Shown here piece after piece: positions 1 through 8,178 of a stretch of DNA of 39,101 bases. How positions within the stretch are numbered: position 1 is the first letter of the stretch; every line of letters starts with the position of its first letter. The notes below the pieces were generated by a model. It was given only the letters and a program-made list of their open reading frames with translations, did no database searches and was not told where the DNA came from. Position numbers and translations under genes: made by a program. The stretch covers positions 1-39,101 of the forward strand of contig JAHIVE010000005.1 of the NCBI GenBank assembly GCA_018816805.1, in the 5' to 3' direction. This DNA is from Patescibacteria group bacterium. Its GTDB lineage: Bacteria > Patescibacteriota > Gracilibacteria > UBA1369 > 2-02-FULL-48-14.

Positions 1-377
1 TCATCCTTAAATGTATCATCCACCGTAACATTGCCCTCAAGTGGCTTCACAATCATTTCAATATCATCTGGAGTAGCCATTTCCAGTATCCTAAAATCGC
101 CTTCAATTACTATAACGCATTGATTGATTTCTTCCATTTCAAAACCAAAATCTCTCCTCAAATTTCTCAAATGACAACAAATCGCCCATAATTCAGAAAC
201 ATAATTCCTTGGTTTAAATCTCTCAGATCTCAAAAGTGCAATAAATGGCACAAGAATATTTCTCAATGCATCCGCATCTTTATTTTCCCTGCGTAAATAA
301 GCAAGCAGCTCATCTTGCATCTCACTCAGCGCACTTTGATGGTCGGGTTCCTCCGCCGAATTTCTTACTTCAAACAT
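1..377 (-). CDS. Hypothetical protein, partial (3' end outside window)
   Basis: I do not recognise this protein. An open frame begins at the ATG on 375-377 and runs without a stop for 125 codons to the left edge, so the C-terminus is missing. The visible part is charged and predicted mostly helical, with no signal peptide or membrane segment, and has a central stretch rich in Leu/Arg (…LWAICCHLRNLRRDFGF…). A good sigma70-type promoter lies 20-50 bases upstream, which supports a real gene. There is no clear Shine-Dalgarno sequence. It is transcribed away from the HExxH gene at 480. Confidence 0.6.
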   Translation of the reverse strand, partial: MFEVRNSAEEPDHQSALSEMQDELLAYLRRENKDADALRNILVPFIALLRSERFKPRNYVSELWAICCHLRNLRRDFGFEMEEINQCVIVIEGDFRILEMATPDDIEMIVKPLEGNVTVDDTFKD

Positions 378-398
378 GAAAAATTTTTTAGAGCGCAG

Positions 399-426
399 AA
401 TATATCATAAACAGCAAAAATGTCAA
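399..426 (-). promoter_or_regulatory. Sigma70-type promoter for the partial minus-strand gene
   Basis: Reading the minus strand, TTGACA (421-426) is separated by 16 bases from TATATT (399-404). The expected transcript start is about 15 bases before the ATG at 377. The -35 matches consensus perfectly. Confidence 0.55.
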
Positions 427-479
427 TATCTCTTGGCAAATTAAACCTAATCAGCTAAACTAAGCCAAGAAAAGAAACT

Positions 480-1070
480 ATGGAAAGTACAAAATATATA
501 GAATCGAGAGATTTCAAAACAGCCGTCCGTGAACCTGAAACTTTCACACCGGCCAATGACATTGAAATAACCGCAGAGCAAGTCAAAAACCTGGAAAGAT
601 TTGAACGTGTACTTGGGAAAGAAGCCAGAGTCGCGGTAGATGAAGAAAATAACGTAGCAGCAAAAGTGGAAACCAATTCAAAACAGGTTTATGTGAGCCT
701 TGAAACCTTGAAGAGGGGAACAGATGACACATTTGTTGCATACGCAGCAAAACATGAAAAAACTCACATTGATAACGGTGTAAAAGGCCTAGATTTAAAA
801 GGACAACTCAGCCCGGACAAAATCCAAGTCATTGAAAGAAACCTAATATCTAATACTTTTGACGCCACAAACGTTTTGGAAGGTTTCACGGACTGGCAAG
901 CTGGCGAACACGAGAAAAGTGGCTATAAAGACCTGGTCCAAGACGCAAAAACATTGGATCAACTCTCCAAAGAAAATGGCAATGGAAGCCTGATTGACGT
1001 ATTCAAAGAACCGACAATTCAGGAATTTTACGACCGCCTTCGTCTTACAGCAGAAAATTTGTTGAAATAA
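480..1070 (+). CDS. Predicted HExxH-motif (zinc metallopeptidase-like) protein
   Basis: This 196-residue protein has no signal peptide. It contains AAKHEKTHID, giving H92-E93-x-x-H96 in a predicted helix. A conserved-looking Glu follows at residue 134 in LEGFTDWQAG, 38 residues after the second His; that spacing would suit the third ligand of a gluzincin-type zinc site. This is inference from a short motif, and the family is not recognised. It appears cytoplasmic. There is no obvious Shine-Dalgarno before the ATG. It lies upstream of the SLH surface protein gene, which has its own promoter, so the two need not be co-transcribed. Confidence 0.7.
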   Translation: MESTKYIESRDFKTAVREPETFTPANDIEITAEQVKNLERFERVLGKEARVAVDEENNVAAKVETNSKQVYVSLETLKRGTDDTFVAYAAKHEKTHIDNGVKGLDLKGQLSPDKIQVIERNLISNTFDATNVLEGFTDWQAGEHEKSGYKDLVQDAKTLDQLSKENGNGSLIDVFKEPTIQEFYDRLRLTAENLLK

Positions 1071-1114
1071 TCCACTAAATTCTCTCAGAGACTATAGAAT
1101 TTATACCTGTTTTG

Positions 1115-1123
1115 TGGTATAAT
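1115..1123 (+). promoter_or_regulatory. Extended -10 promoter, predicted leaderless start for the SLH protein
   Basis: TGGTATAAT is a perfect extended -10 element. The hexamer ends at 1123, so initiation seven bases later falls exactly on the A of the ATG at 1130. No good -35 is visible. The surrounding sequence is nearly identical to that before the sortase gene at 17982. Confidence 0.6.
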
Positions 1124-1129
1124 TAAGCG

Positions 1130-3175
1130 ATGGCATTGAAGAATAAAATATTCGTTTTTGGACTGCTCGCAGCAGTGTTGCTAAGCATTGGACTCGCATT
1201 GCACGTTAGCGTGCAATCTTCCAAGGCTCTTACAAGCTTAGTTCCCGTAATTTCTGAGGTTCAAACTTTTGGAACATACCCTTCAGACGGGGTCATGACA
1301 ATTCATGCAAGTAACCTGTCAAATGAGGAAGATGAAAATATTGTTTTTGTAGGGGATAGGCAACTTTACGTAGCTGAAGTACGTGACGGTCCAAGCGAAA
1401 TGGATGTCATTATCAGTTCAAATCAAACTGACGGAAATTTGACAATCACTGTTAATGGCCAGACCTCGGAACCTTTCCCGCTAGATTTCCCAACGCCGGA
1501 AATTACTTCTCTGGAATTCCCAAACGGACAAGAGCCAGAAGCCGATTTTTTCATACACGGAACAGGTTTTACTTCAGGATATGCTCGTCCTTCAGTCTCA
1601 ATTTACGCAGAAAACAACAGCTACACCTATGACCTTGATATTAGCTTTTTCTCAGACACAAAAATAACAGCTACCTTACCGGACGAAGCCTTTCAGGGCT
1701 ATCTAACGGTCGAAAAAGACGGCTGGTACAGCAATTCAGAGAACATTGACCTTCTTCTGCTTCCTGAGATACATGAACTGGATTTTCAAGGATCTACAGG
1801 TGTCAAACTGGGGGAGGAGCTAATAATTAGAGGCGCAAATTTCAATAAAACCTTATCAAAAAACATAATTACTTTTGATGATGGAGACACCAACCCGGAT
1901 GAAGGGATAGAAACCACACCTTATTTTGTGGATGAGGATGAATTGGATGAACTAAAAGTTCTGGTTCCCATAAATGCAAAAAGTGGCATTCTTTTTATTA
2001 CAATAAACGAATTTGAAAGCAACAGAGTGGAATATTCCCTCAAAGATGGTCCTACCATCCAATTTAACGAAAGAAACGCCTACATTGATTCGGATTCTGG
2101 GCATGTTTTTTTATCAATCTACTCAAATGAGTTTAGCTCAAGTCAGGATCAAAATGTCATTTATGTAAACGGCGCTGCCGCCACAACATTAGGACAATTT
2201 TCCGTAAATACGCTCAGAGTTGATCTGGGTTTACCTGACGCAACAGGCAAAATATATGCTGAAACAGACGGCTACAAAGGTCCAGAAGTAGAATACAACT
2301 TTACATGGCTTTTAGTCCCCAATATCTCAATCATGACCACTAGTGCAGGTTTTCTGCCTGGCCGTACAATCACACTAACAGGAATAAATTTTAAAGAAGA
2401 TACAATCTTGGACAAAGGTGATGGTGAATATGAATTAGATCTTGAATATATATCTCATAATCAGATGTTCGCTCAGATCTCTCTTGGTGCAACGGATGGA
2501 CAAATAATCCAAATACGACTCCGCAATGGCTCATATTTGGGGAATTTATTGTCTTTTATAGTTGGAGACCTTAGCAAAGTTATTGAAGCGGAACCTGAAG
2601 AAACAATTCCTCCATCTTTTGGTAGTACTGGAACTGAAGAAACGCCCTTTGAACCAGTATTTCCGGATGTATTGGAAAATGACTGGTTTGCATCTTATGT
2701 AATAACACTTTACAACGAAGGCATAGTACAGGGTAAAAGTGACTTATTATTTCATCCCGCTGACAACGTAACTCGAGCTGAATTCCTGAAAATGGCAATA
2801 AAATCCAAAGGAATAACTCCAAATGTCAGCACACAAAGTGGATTTTTAGATATAGAAAATCATTGGGCAAAACCCTACATTCTGTACGCTGAAACAGCCC
2901 GTTACATTGATAGTTCAAACTATTTCCGCCCTGATGACCCAATCTCACGAGCGGAGGCAATAAAAATTCTACTAAAAGTATATTCAATTTCGACTGACGG
3001 CGTAACAAACGAATATTTTATAGATACTTTGACGCATTGGGCAGTATTTTATGCAGCAAAAGCTTATGAAGATGGTATTGTGGAAGGGGAAACAGTAGAA
3101 GGCAACAGATATTTTTATCCAGATAGGCAGATGAATAGAGCCGAGGCAGCAAAAATAATTTCTCTAATGTTATAA
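1130..3175 (+). CDS. Surface protein with IPT/TIG-like repeats and three SLH domains
   Basis: This 681-residue exported protein has an N-terminal signal/anchor (residues 5-33, KIFVFGLLAAVLLSIGLALHV). Several beta-rich IPT/TIG-like modules follow (about 38-480), with recurring patterns such as 'PEI..L.F……G….I.G..F'. After a Pro/Glu linker, three S-layer homology domains occupy about 510-681. Each has the typical 'F.D…..W….I….….I.G…..F.P…..RAE' pattern (FPDVLENDW, FLDIENHW, YFIDTLTHW). SLH domains are known to hold proteins non-covalently on the cell wall or its polymers, so this is probably an S-layer or adhesion protein. There is no LPxTG motif. It is predicted to be translated from a leaderless mRNA. 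Confidence 0.88.
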   Translation: MALKNKIFVFGLLAAVLLSIGLALHVSVQSSKALTSLVPVISEVQTFGTYPSDGVMTIHASNLSNEEDENIVFVGDRQLYVAEVRDGPSEMDVIISSNQTDGNLTITVNGQTSEPFPLDFPTPEITSLEFPNGQEPEADFFIHGTGFTSGYARPSVSIYAENNSYTYDLDISFFSDTKITATLPDEAFQGYLTVEKDGWYSNSENIDLLLLPEIHELDFQGSTGVKLGEELIIRGANFNKTLSKNIITFDDGDTNPDEGIETTPYFVDEDELDELKVLVPINAKSGILFITINEFESNRVEYSLKDGPTIQFNERNAYIDSDSGHVFLSIYSNEFSSSQDQNVIYVNGAAATTLGQFSVNTLRVDLGLPDATGKIYAETDGYKGPEVEYNFTWLLVPNISIMTTSAGFLPGRTITLTGINFKEDTILDKGDGEYELDLEYISHNQMFAQISLGATDGQIIQIRLRNGSYLGNLLSFIVGDLSKVIEAEPEETIPPSFGSTGTEETPFEPVFPDVLENDWFASYVITLYNEGIVQGKSDLLFHPADNVTRAEFLKMAIKSKGITPNVSTQSGFLDIENHWAKPYILYAETARYIDSSNYFRPDDPISRAEAIKILLKVYSISTDGVTNEYFIDTLTHWAVFYAAKAYEDGIVEGETVEGNRYFYPDRQMNRAEAAKIISLML

Positions 3176-3240
3176 GTTTTTTTACCGAAATGGTTGATCT
3201 ATACCCGAAATTCCAGTAATAAATTATTAGAACAGAATCT

Positions 3241-3756
3241 ATGCCAAAAAAATCCCGCGCCTTCACCCTCATCGAACTCCTAATTGTGATTGGTATCATA
3301 GGAATTTTGGCAGCCGCCGTTCTTGTAGCTGTTGACCCGGCGCGCCGCCTTCACCAATCAAGAAACGCTCAACGTTGGGAAGACCTAGTTTCACTTCTTG
3401 AAGCAATCAAAAAATATCAAGTGGACAATGAAGGTGACCTGCCTGACACGGCAGTTGCAATAGATAGCTTGCCATCAACGGTCCAAATCATTGGTGAAAG
3501 CGTAGGAAGCTGTAGCTCTTTAACTTGTTCAGGACAAACCGTTGTAGGTAGTAATTGTGGCGTTACCGGTTTGGATACTGATCTTGCTGGTTACATTGCA
3601 CGAATTGCATACGACCCAAAGACAGGAGACGAAAACAATTCTCGCTTCTACATTAATAAGGACGGTGAAGAAAATATTACCATTGGAGCCTGTGATGAAG
3701 AGGGAGAGGGGCCGGGAGGCACTGGAACACCCCCAACCATTGAAGTCGTTCGCTGA
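3241..3756 (+). CDS. Type IV pilin-like / pseudopilin protein
   Basis: This 171-residue protein begins with a short basic leader and the class III signal KSRA-FTLIELLIVIGIIGIL, the hallmark of type IV pilins and pseudopilins; Glu5 of the mature form is present. The residue before the cleavage site is Ala (residue 7) rather than the usual Gly. The body has two cysteine pairs (SCSSLTC; SNC…GAC) and a Gly/Pro-rich tail. It is expected to be processed by a prepilin peptidase and assembled in the membrane, but no pilus assembly genes are in the window. Its stop overlaps the start of the next gene (TGATG), so the two are probably co-translated. Confidence 0.85.
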   Translation: MPKKSRAFTLIELLIVIGIIGILAAAVLVAVDPARRLHQSRNAQRWEDLVSLLEAIKKYQVDNEGDLPDTAVAIDSLPSTVQIIGESVGSCSSLTCSGQTVVGSNCGVTGLDTDLAGYIARIAYDPKTGDENNSRFYINKDGEENITIGACDEEGEGPGGTGTPPTIEVVR

Positions 3757-4205
3757 TGAAGTTATACCTAGTCAGACATGCCACCCAAAATGACGAAGAT
3801 CCGGAGAAAAGACTCACGGAAAAGGGACTTGAAGAAGCAAAAAAAATGGCTACATATTTGGCAGAAACAATTGAGGGCCTAAAGATTATTTATCACAGTG
3901 AAAAACCTCGTGCTGTCCAAACCGCTCAAGAAATTGCTAAGGCTCTAAACGTAAAAATGACACTAAAAGAAGGTATAAAACCTATGGATGATGTCCGCCC
4001 AATTGCATCTTGGATAGATACTCTCACGGAGGACACAATGATAGTGGGACATATGCCTTTTTTAAGTCGCTTAAGCTCACTCCTGCTAAATGGCAATGAA
4101 GAAGCGGATCACCTGTTTTTTTCAACCGCAGGAACAATTTGTCTTGAGCGCAAATCTGACAATACCTGGTATGAACTTTGGATGACTGACCCAAGCATAA
4201 TTTAA
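3756..4205 (+). CDS. SixA-like histidine phosphatase family protein
   Basis: This 149-residue protein starts with MKLYLVRHATQ, the RH(A/G) catalytic motif of the histidine phosphatase (phosphoglycerate mutase-like) superfamily; His8 would be phosphorylated. A second conserved histidine lies in IVGHMPFLSRL, and the intermediate 'HSEKPRAVQTAQEIA' also matches. Size and motif spacing fit the short SixA branch, which removes phosphate from phosphohistidine on HPt domains. The substrate here is unknown, since no phosphorelay genes are visible. The start codon overlaps the pilin stop, and its stop overlaps the next start (TAATG). Confidence 0.85.
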   Translation: MKLYLVRHATQNDEDPEKRLTEKGLEEAKKMATYLAETIEGLKIIYHSEKPRAVQTAQEIAKALNVKMTLKEGIKPMDDVRPIASWIDTLTEDTMIVGHMPFLSRLSSLLLNGNEEADHLFFSTAGTICLERKSDNTWYELWMTDPSII

Positions 4206-4687
4206 TGAAAAGCAAACTTCTTATTCTCGTTCTTTTATTTGCCACAGCAATATTTGTACTAATTTTGCTCCTGACATTCCCAGCTGGCGGCAAAAATGAG
4301 GTCATTTTAACTTCCGACAATGTCAGTAACAGTATAATAATTGTTGATTTTGACTTTCAAACTCAAAAAACAAATCAAACTGACATTGCCAAAGAAATTT
4401 TAACAAATATCAAGCTTACTAAACCTGAAATTTCCGCTCTCTTATCACTAGAAGGTAACAAAGAACGCATAAGTAATTATGAAAAAATGCACAATATGGC
4501 ATTCATTTCTAATGGTAAAACAAGAGTTTTCGTTTACTACAAATTTGTTTTGCCATCAAAAAGTCCAAAAGAACTTACAGACTTGATCTATAATCAGTTG
4601 AATACCTTAACATATTCAGACATTAAGGAAAATTTGGAAATCAGACACGGGATCTTAGAAAGGCTTGGCACAACAAAAAGTTTATAA
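4205..4687 (+). CDS. Hypothetical membrane-anchored protein
   Basis: I do not recognise this 160-residue protein. One N-terminal transmembrane segment (about residues 4-24, LLILVLLFATAIFVLILLLTF) is followed by an extracytoplasmic domain with no cysteines. The start overlaps the stop of the SixA-like gene by one base (TAATG), so it is the third gene of a pilin-phosphatase-membrane protein operon. It stops 67 bases before thyA. Confidence 0.75.
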   Translation: MKSKLLILVLLFATAIFVLILLLTFPAGGKNEVILTSDNVSNSIIIVDFDFQTQKTNQTDIAKEILTNIKLTKPEISALLSLEGNKERISNYEKMHNMAFISNGKTRVFVYYKFVLPSKSPKELTDLIYNQLNTLTYSDIKENLEIRHGILERLGTTKSL

Positions 4688-4754
4688 AGGACCCAAATCA
4701 TTTACGCATCTTAGCCAAAATGCTAAATTTAGTGGTGCCCCTAAAAACTCATAA

Positions 4755-5543
4755 ATGCAACAATACCTTAGTCTCGTCAGAGAAATCCTGGAAAACGGTG
4801 AAGTTAAAGAAGATCGAACAGGTACCGGCACAATCTCAATTTTTGGTGCACAACGCAAATATGACTTACGAGAAGGATTCCCATTACTGACAACAAAAAA
4901 AGTTCTTTTTTCAGGCGTGCTTCGTGAGCTTCTATGGTTTTTACGTGGCTCAACAAATATTAATGATTGTTTAACCGCTCACACTCCAATTTGGGACGCA
5001 TGGGCGGATGACAAAGGCGAACTTGGCCCAATTTACGGCAAACAATGGCGCAGATGGAATGCTGTGAACGGGCGCCAAATAGACCAAATTCAAACCGCAC
5101 TGGATACAATTAAAAATAACCCGGACTCCCGTCGCATAATAGTTTCTGCCTGGAATGTTGGAGATTTGGATGATATGGCGCTGCCACCCTGCCACCTGCT
5201 TTTCCAATTTTATGTTGTAAACGGGAGGTTGGATTGCCAACTTTATCAACGAAGCGCAGACGTAGCCCTTGGAGTCCCATTCAACATTGCATCATACGCA
5301 ACTCTGCTTCACATGATGGCCGAGGAATGCAACTTAACTCCAGGAATTTTCACACACACACTTGGTGACGCACACATCTACTTAAACCACGTTGAAGGCC
5401 TCAAATTGCAACTAACTCGCACTCCAAAAGCACTCCCAACCCTTAAAATGAACAAAAAACGGTTTTGGGATCTCCAGTATGAAGATTTTGAAATAATTGG
5501 CTACGAACACGACCCCTTTATTAAATTTAAAGTCGCAGTATGA
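4755..5543 (+). CDS. thyA: Thymidylate synthase
   Basis: Makes dTMP from dUMP using methylene-tetrahydrofolate, which is oxidised to dihydrofolate. The 262 residues match the usual ~264. Visible motifs are DRTGTGT (phosphate-binding loop), [17 protein letters not shown], the active-site LPPCH with catalytic Cys146 (same number as in E. coli), [18 protein letters not shown] and [12 protein letters not shown]. The stop overlaps the next gene by four bases (ATGA). The product dihydrofolate is the substrate of that gene, dihydrofolate reductase. Confidence 0.98.
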   Translation: MQQYLSLVREILENGEVKEDRTGTGTISIFGAQRKYDLREGFPLLTTKKVLFSGVLRELLWFLRGSTNINDCLTAHTPIWDAWADDKGELGPIYGKQWRRWNAVNGRQIDQIQTALDTIKNNPDSRRIIVSAWNVGDLDDMALPPCHLLFQFYVVNGRLDCQLYQRSADVALGVPFNIASYATLLHMMAEECNLTPGIFTHTLGDAHIYLNHVEGLKLQLTRTPKALPTLKMNKKRFWDLQYEDFEIIGYEHDPFIKFKVAV

Positions 5544-6052
5544 AAAATTTCACAATAATTGCCGCTTTTGACCGTGATAGGGGAGTAGGAATCAAGGGAG
5601 ATCTCCCTTGGCACATTTCCGCAGACCTCAAACACTTTTCCCGCACAACCCGCGGAGGCACAGTCATTATGGGCAACCGCACCTGGGACTCCATCCCTGA
5701 AAAACACCGTCCTTTCCCTGAGCGCCTAAACATTGTCCTTTGCCGCGAACCAGGCTGGGGCCTAGGCCTTCCAACTGAAGTTTTTATAACAGACAACATT
5801 GAAACGGCACTAGTGCACGCATTGCAGAACAATCCAGAAGGAGATGCATTTGTAATAGGGGGAGGGCAAGTTTTCAATTCGCTGATTGTCCATGAAAAAT
5901 GCAATCGCCTGATCCTGACAGAAATAGACCACATTTTTGAATGTGATACTTTTTTCCCGGAGATTCCAGAGCACTTCTCTCGCATCCATGAAAGTGATCC
6001 ACAGGAAGAGAAAGGTTTTACTTTTCGCTTTGTAACTTACGAACCAAAGTAA
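5540..6052 (+). CDS. folA: Dihydrofolate reductase
   Basis: Reduces dihydrofolate to tetrahydrofolate with NADPH, regenerating the cofactor used by the adjacent ThyA. The 170 residues show the N-terminal strand [29 protein letters not shown] (acidic active-site residue Asp29, equivalent to E. coli Asp27), the NADPH-binding [22 protein letters not shown], and the late [16 protein letters not shown]. It starts inside the thyA stop (ATGA). Its 3' end overlaps the convergent DGQHR gene by 35 bases. Confidence 0.97.
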   Translation: MKNFTIIAAFDRDRGVGIKGDLPWHISADLKHFSRTTRGGTVIMGNRTWDSIPEKHRPFPERLNIVLCREPGWGLGLPTEVFITDNIETALVHALQNNPEGDAFVIGGGQVFNSLIVHEKCNRLILTEIDHIFECDTFFPEIPEHFSRIHESDPQEEKGFTFRFVTYEPK

Positions 6053-7280
6053 GTTCCTTCACCTTGGCTCCGTGAACCGTAATAATATCATCCTCACTAT
6101 ACGGCTGCATATTTTCAACAAACTGCGCTTTAACAAGCCATATTTTGCCGCTATCATCTTTAACATAATCCAATAAATCCACTCCCAAATATTGCCTCTG
6201 AACTGGACTCAACCTAATAAAGGATTCTTCTTCATCTTCGCTAAAAGATTCAATTTCAGCTTTAAACTTCCATTCTTTGGCATTAATTCTCTCACTCCAA
6301 TCTCTGTATTCCCCACTAAATCGTTCACGCTCTCTCAAAACCCCCAAAGCATCCTGCACTAAATAATGATCAAGCCGCTCAATAGCCTCGCTTAGAGCGT
6401 TCACAATTTTCTCATAATTTTCCCCTTTCAAAAGATATTTCATAAATTCAATCTGAATGTACTGAACATCTCGGCCATATGAAATGTGCTCTTGTTTTCT
6501 TTCCTCCAAAACCTTGTTCCCCAAAAATTCCACATCAATCTTAATTTTTGGCATTTTTTTTGGTCCAAACTCCAGCCTTAGCGCCTCCTCAAAAGCCCCA
6601 TAAAAAGCCAACAAAACATCCTGATCAGCAGTTTTCCCATACCGTGTTCCAACAATTATTTCCCTAGTTACTTGCGACTCACCGGTCTTATCATTCGTTT
6701 TAATTCTATGAACTCTTTTATCCATGCTATGTAAACAAACAGCAACATGTTTCCCCGCACCAGCCACATTCAATATTTCCAATTCTCTTTTATTCCACTC
6801 ATCCCATTTTTTTGAATTATCACCTTCAATATAAAGAGGATTTTGAAAACCTCTCGCTCTATTCAAATCACCCCCAACAAACCTATGCTGCCCATCAATC
6901 AATGCAGGAACCGCTAAAAGATCATTTATATCCACTGCTAAATTCTCCGTCCCAAAATCATACGTGGACTCTAAAAATGGACGAACAACAGCCTCCAAAG
7001 CAGCTTCATCCTTTGGATGGCAAACATACATTCTTTCATTATCAACATTTCTAATAAATCTTAAACCTTTAAAACGAATATTATTTTCATACCCTCTCCA
7101 AATCAAATGCATTCCAGGCAAACTAGCAAAAATCTGACCTCGTTTTACTTCTTTGCTGGTTTTAATTATCTGCTTAATGATTTCGTCGAACTGCGCACTG
7201 GTAGCTTGAGTCGCATGAGGCGCTTCAATGTGAACATTGGGTCTTCTCCCTTCAAGATATAAAATATTTGCTTTTTTCAT
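6018..7280 (-). CDS. DGQHR-motif protein of unknown function
   Basis: This 420-residue soluble protein has D129-G-Q-H-R133 in the context VPALIDGQHRFVGG. This motif defines a superfamily that includes DndB, the regulator of DNA phosphorothioation, and various ParB-like or phage-defence proteins. The region before it (a short basic beta stretch, then LAVDINDLLAVP) fits that fold. The rest is charged and mixed alpha/beta, with a conserved-looking C-terminal strand region. No dnd genes are next to it. Membership is suggested by one motif only, so function is not assigned. It has its own promoter of the TTTGTGGTATAAT type, and its end overlaps folA. Confidence 0.75.
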   Translation of the reverse strand: MKKANILYLEGRRPNVHIEAPHATQATSAQFDEIIKQIIKTSKEVKRGQIFASLPGMHLIWRGYENNIRFKGLRFIRNVDNERMYVCHPKDEAALEAVVRPFLESTYDFGTENLAVDINDLLAVPALIDGQHRFVGGDLNRARGFQNPLYIEGDNSKKWDEWNKRELEILNVAGAGKHVAVCLHSMDKRVHRIKTNDKTGESQVTREIIVGTRYGKTADQDVLLAFYGAFEEALRLEFGPKKMPKIKIDVEFLGNKVLEERKQEHISYGRDVQYIQIEFMKYLLKGENYEKIVNALSEAIERLDHYLVQDALGVLRERERFSGEYRDWSERINAKEWKFKAEIESFSEDEEESFIRLSPVQRQYLGVDLLDYVKDDSGKIWLVKAQFVENMQPYSEDDIITVHGAKVKELTLVRKLQSEK

Positions 7281-7302
7281 TCATCAGATTACCGAACAGT
7301 AC

Positions 7303-7330
7303 ATTATACCACAAATAACCTGAAATGCAA
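7303..7330 (-). promoter_or_regulatory. Promoter for the DGQHR-motif gene
   Basis: On the minus strand TTGCAT (7325-7330), a 16-base spacer, then TATAAT (7303-7308) with the extended TGG before it. The string TTTGTGGTATAAT is shared with the promoter at 1118. The predicted leader is about 16 bases. Confidence 0.6.
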
Positions 7331-7358
7331 GCCCCTTGAGCAATAAATCACATAAATA

Positions 7359-8123
7359 TTAATCAATTTCTATCTGTACCGGACAATGATCACTCCCAAT
7401 TACATCCCTTAATATCTCCGCAGACTTCACGGAATCAACAAATTCCTCATTCACAAAGAAATAATCAATCCTCCAACCAACATTCCTTTCCCGCGCGGCC
7501 GTCCTATAACTCCACCAGGTATAATTATCCGGAGCCCCCGGATTCAAATGCCTAAAGACATCAACATATCCAGCCCCCAAAAACTTATCCATCCAAGCCC
7601 TTTCAATAGGCAAAAACCCACTCACATTTTGATTTTCCAGTGGTCGAGCCAAATCAATCTCATTATGCGCCGTATTTATATCCCCACAAATCACTAAATT
7701 CCGCCCATTTTTCCGCATCTCTTCCAAAAATTCCAGCAGAGCATCATAATAATCCATTTTAAATTTAAGTCGATTAGTTCCTTGCCCACCATTGGGAATA
7801 TACAAATTCACCAACATAAATCCCGGAAATTCCGTTAAAAGACACCGGCCCTCAGTATCGAATCGCTCCTCACCCAAACCTTTAGAAACACTCAAAGGTT
7901 TCTCTTTTGAAAAAGTGGCCGTCCCGCTATAACCGGGCCGCTGGGCGCTATTCCACTGACTATAATATCCAAGCGGATTAATAAGTTCCTGCGTCAATTG
8001 TGACGGCGAAATCTTTGTTTCCTGCACACACAAAATATCCGGGTCCTTTTCTTCCAAAAAATCCAAAAACCCCTTGTTCATCACGGCTCTAATACCATTA
8101 ACATTCCAAGAAATTATTTTCAT
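7359..8123 (-). CDS. xth: Exodeoxyribonuclease III / AP endonuclease (ExoA/XthA family)
   Basis: Base-excision repair enzyme that cleaves DNA 5' of abasic sites and removes 3' blocking groups, with a metal cofactor. The 254 residues contain the family motifs in order: [19 protein letters not shown] (metal-binding Glu), [33 protein letters not shown] (catalytic Asp/Asn), [11 protein letters not shown] and the final [11 protein letters not shown] (Asp-His pair). Full length, with a normal ATG. It lies 78 bases downstream of the DGQHR gene start and is transcribed divergently from the VIT-family gene. Confidence 0.96.
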   Translation of the reverse strand: MKIISWNVNGIRAVMNKGFLDFLEEKDPDILCVQETKISPSQLTQELINPLGYYSQWNSAQRPGYSGTATFSKEKPLSVSKGLGEERFDTEGRCLLTEFPGFMLVNLYIPNGGQGTNRLKFKMDYYDALLEFLEEMRKNGRNLVICGDINTAHNEIDLARPLENQNVSGFLPIERAWMDKFLGAGYVDVFRHLNPGAPDNYTWWSYRTAARERNVGWRIDYFFVNEEFVDSVKSAEILRDVIGSDHCPVQIEID

Positions 8124-8178
8124 GTCTGGACCTTCATTATCTACCAGTGTATTTTAGGGGTAATTTTATTTTCACGCC

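Noticed and set aside
1130..3175. SLH protein as a substrate of the sortase
   Set aside because: Its C-terminus is three SLH domains, with no LPxTG-like motif, hydrophobic segment or basic tail.
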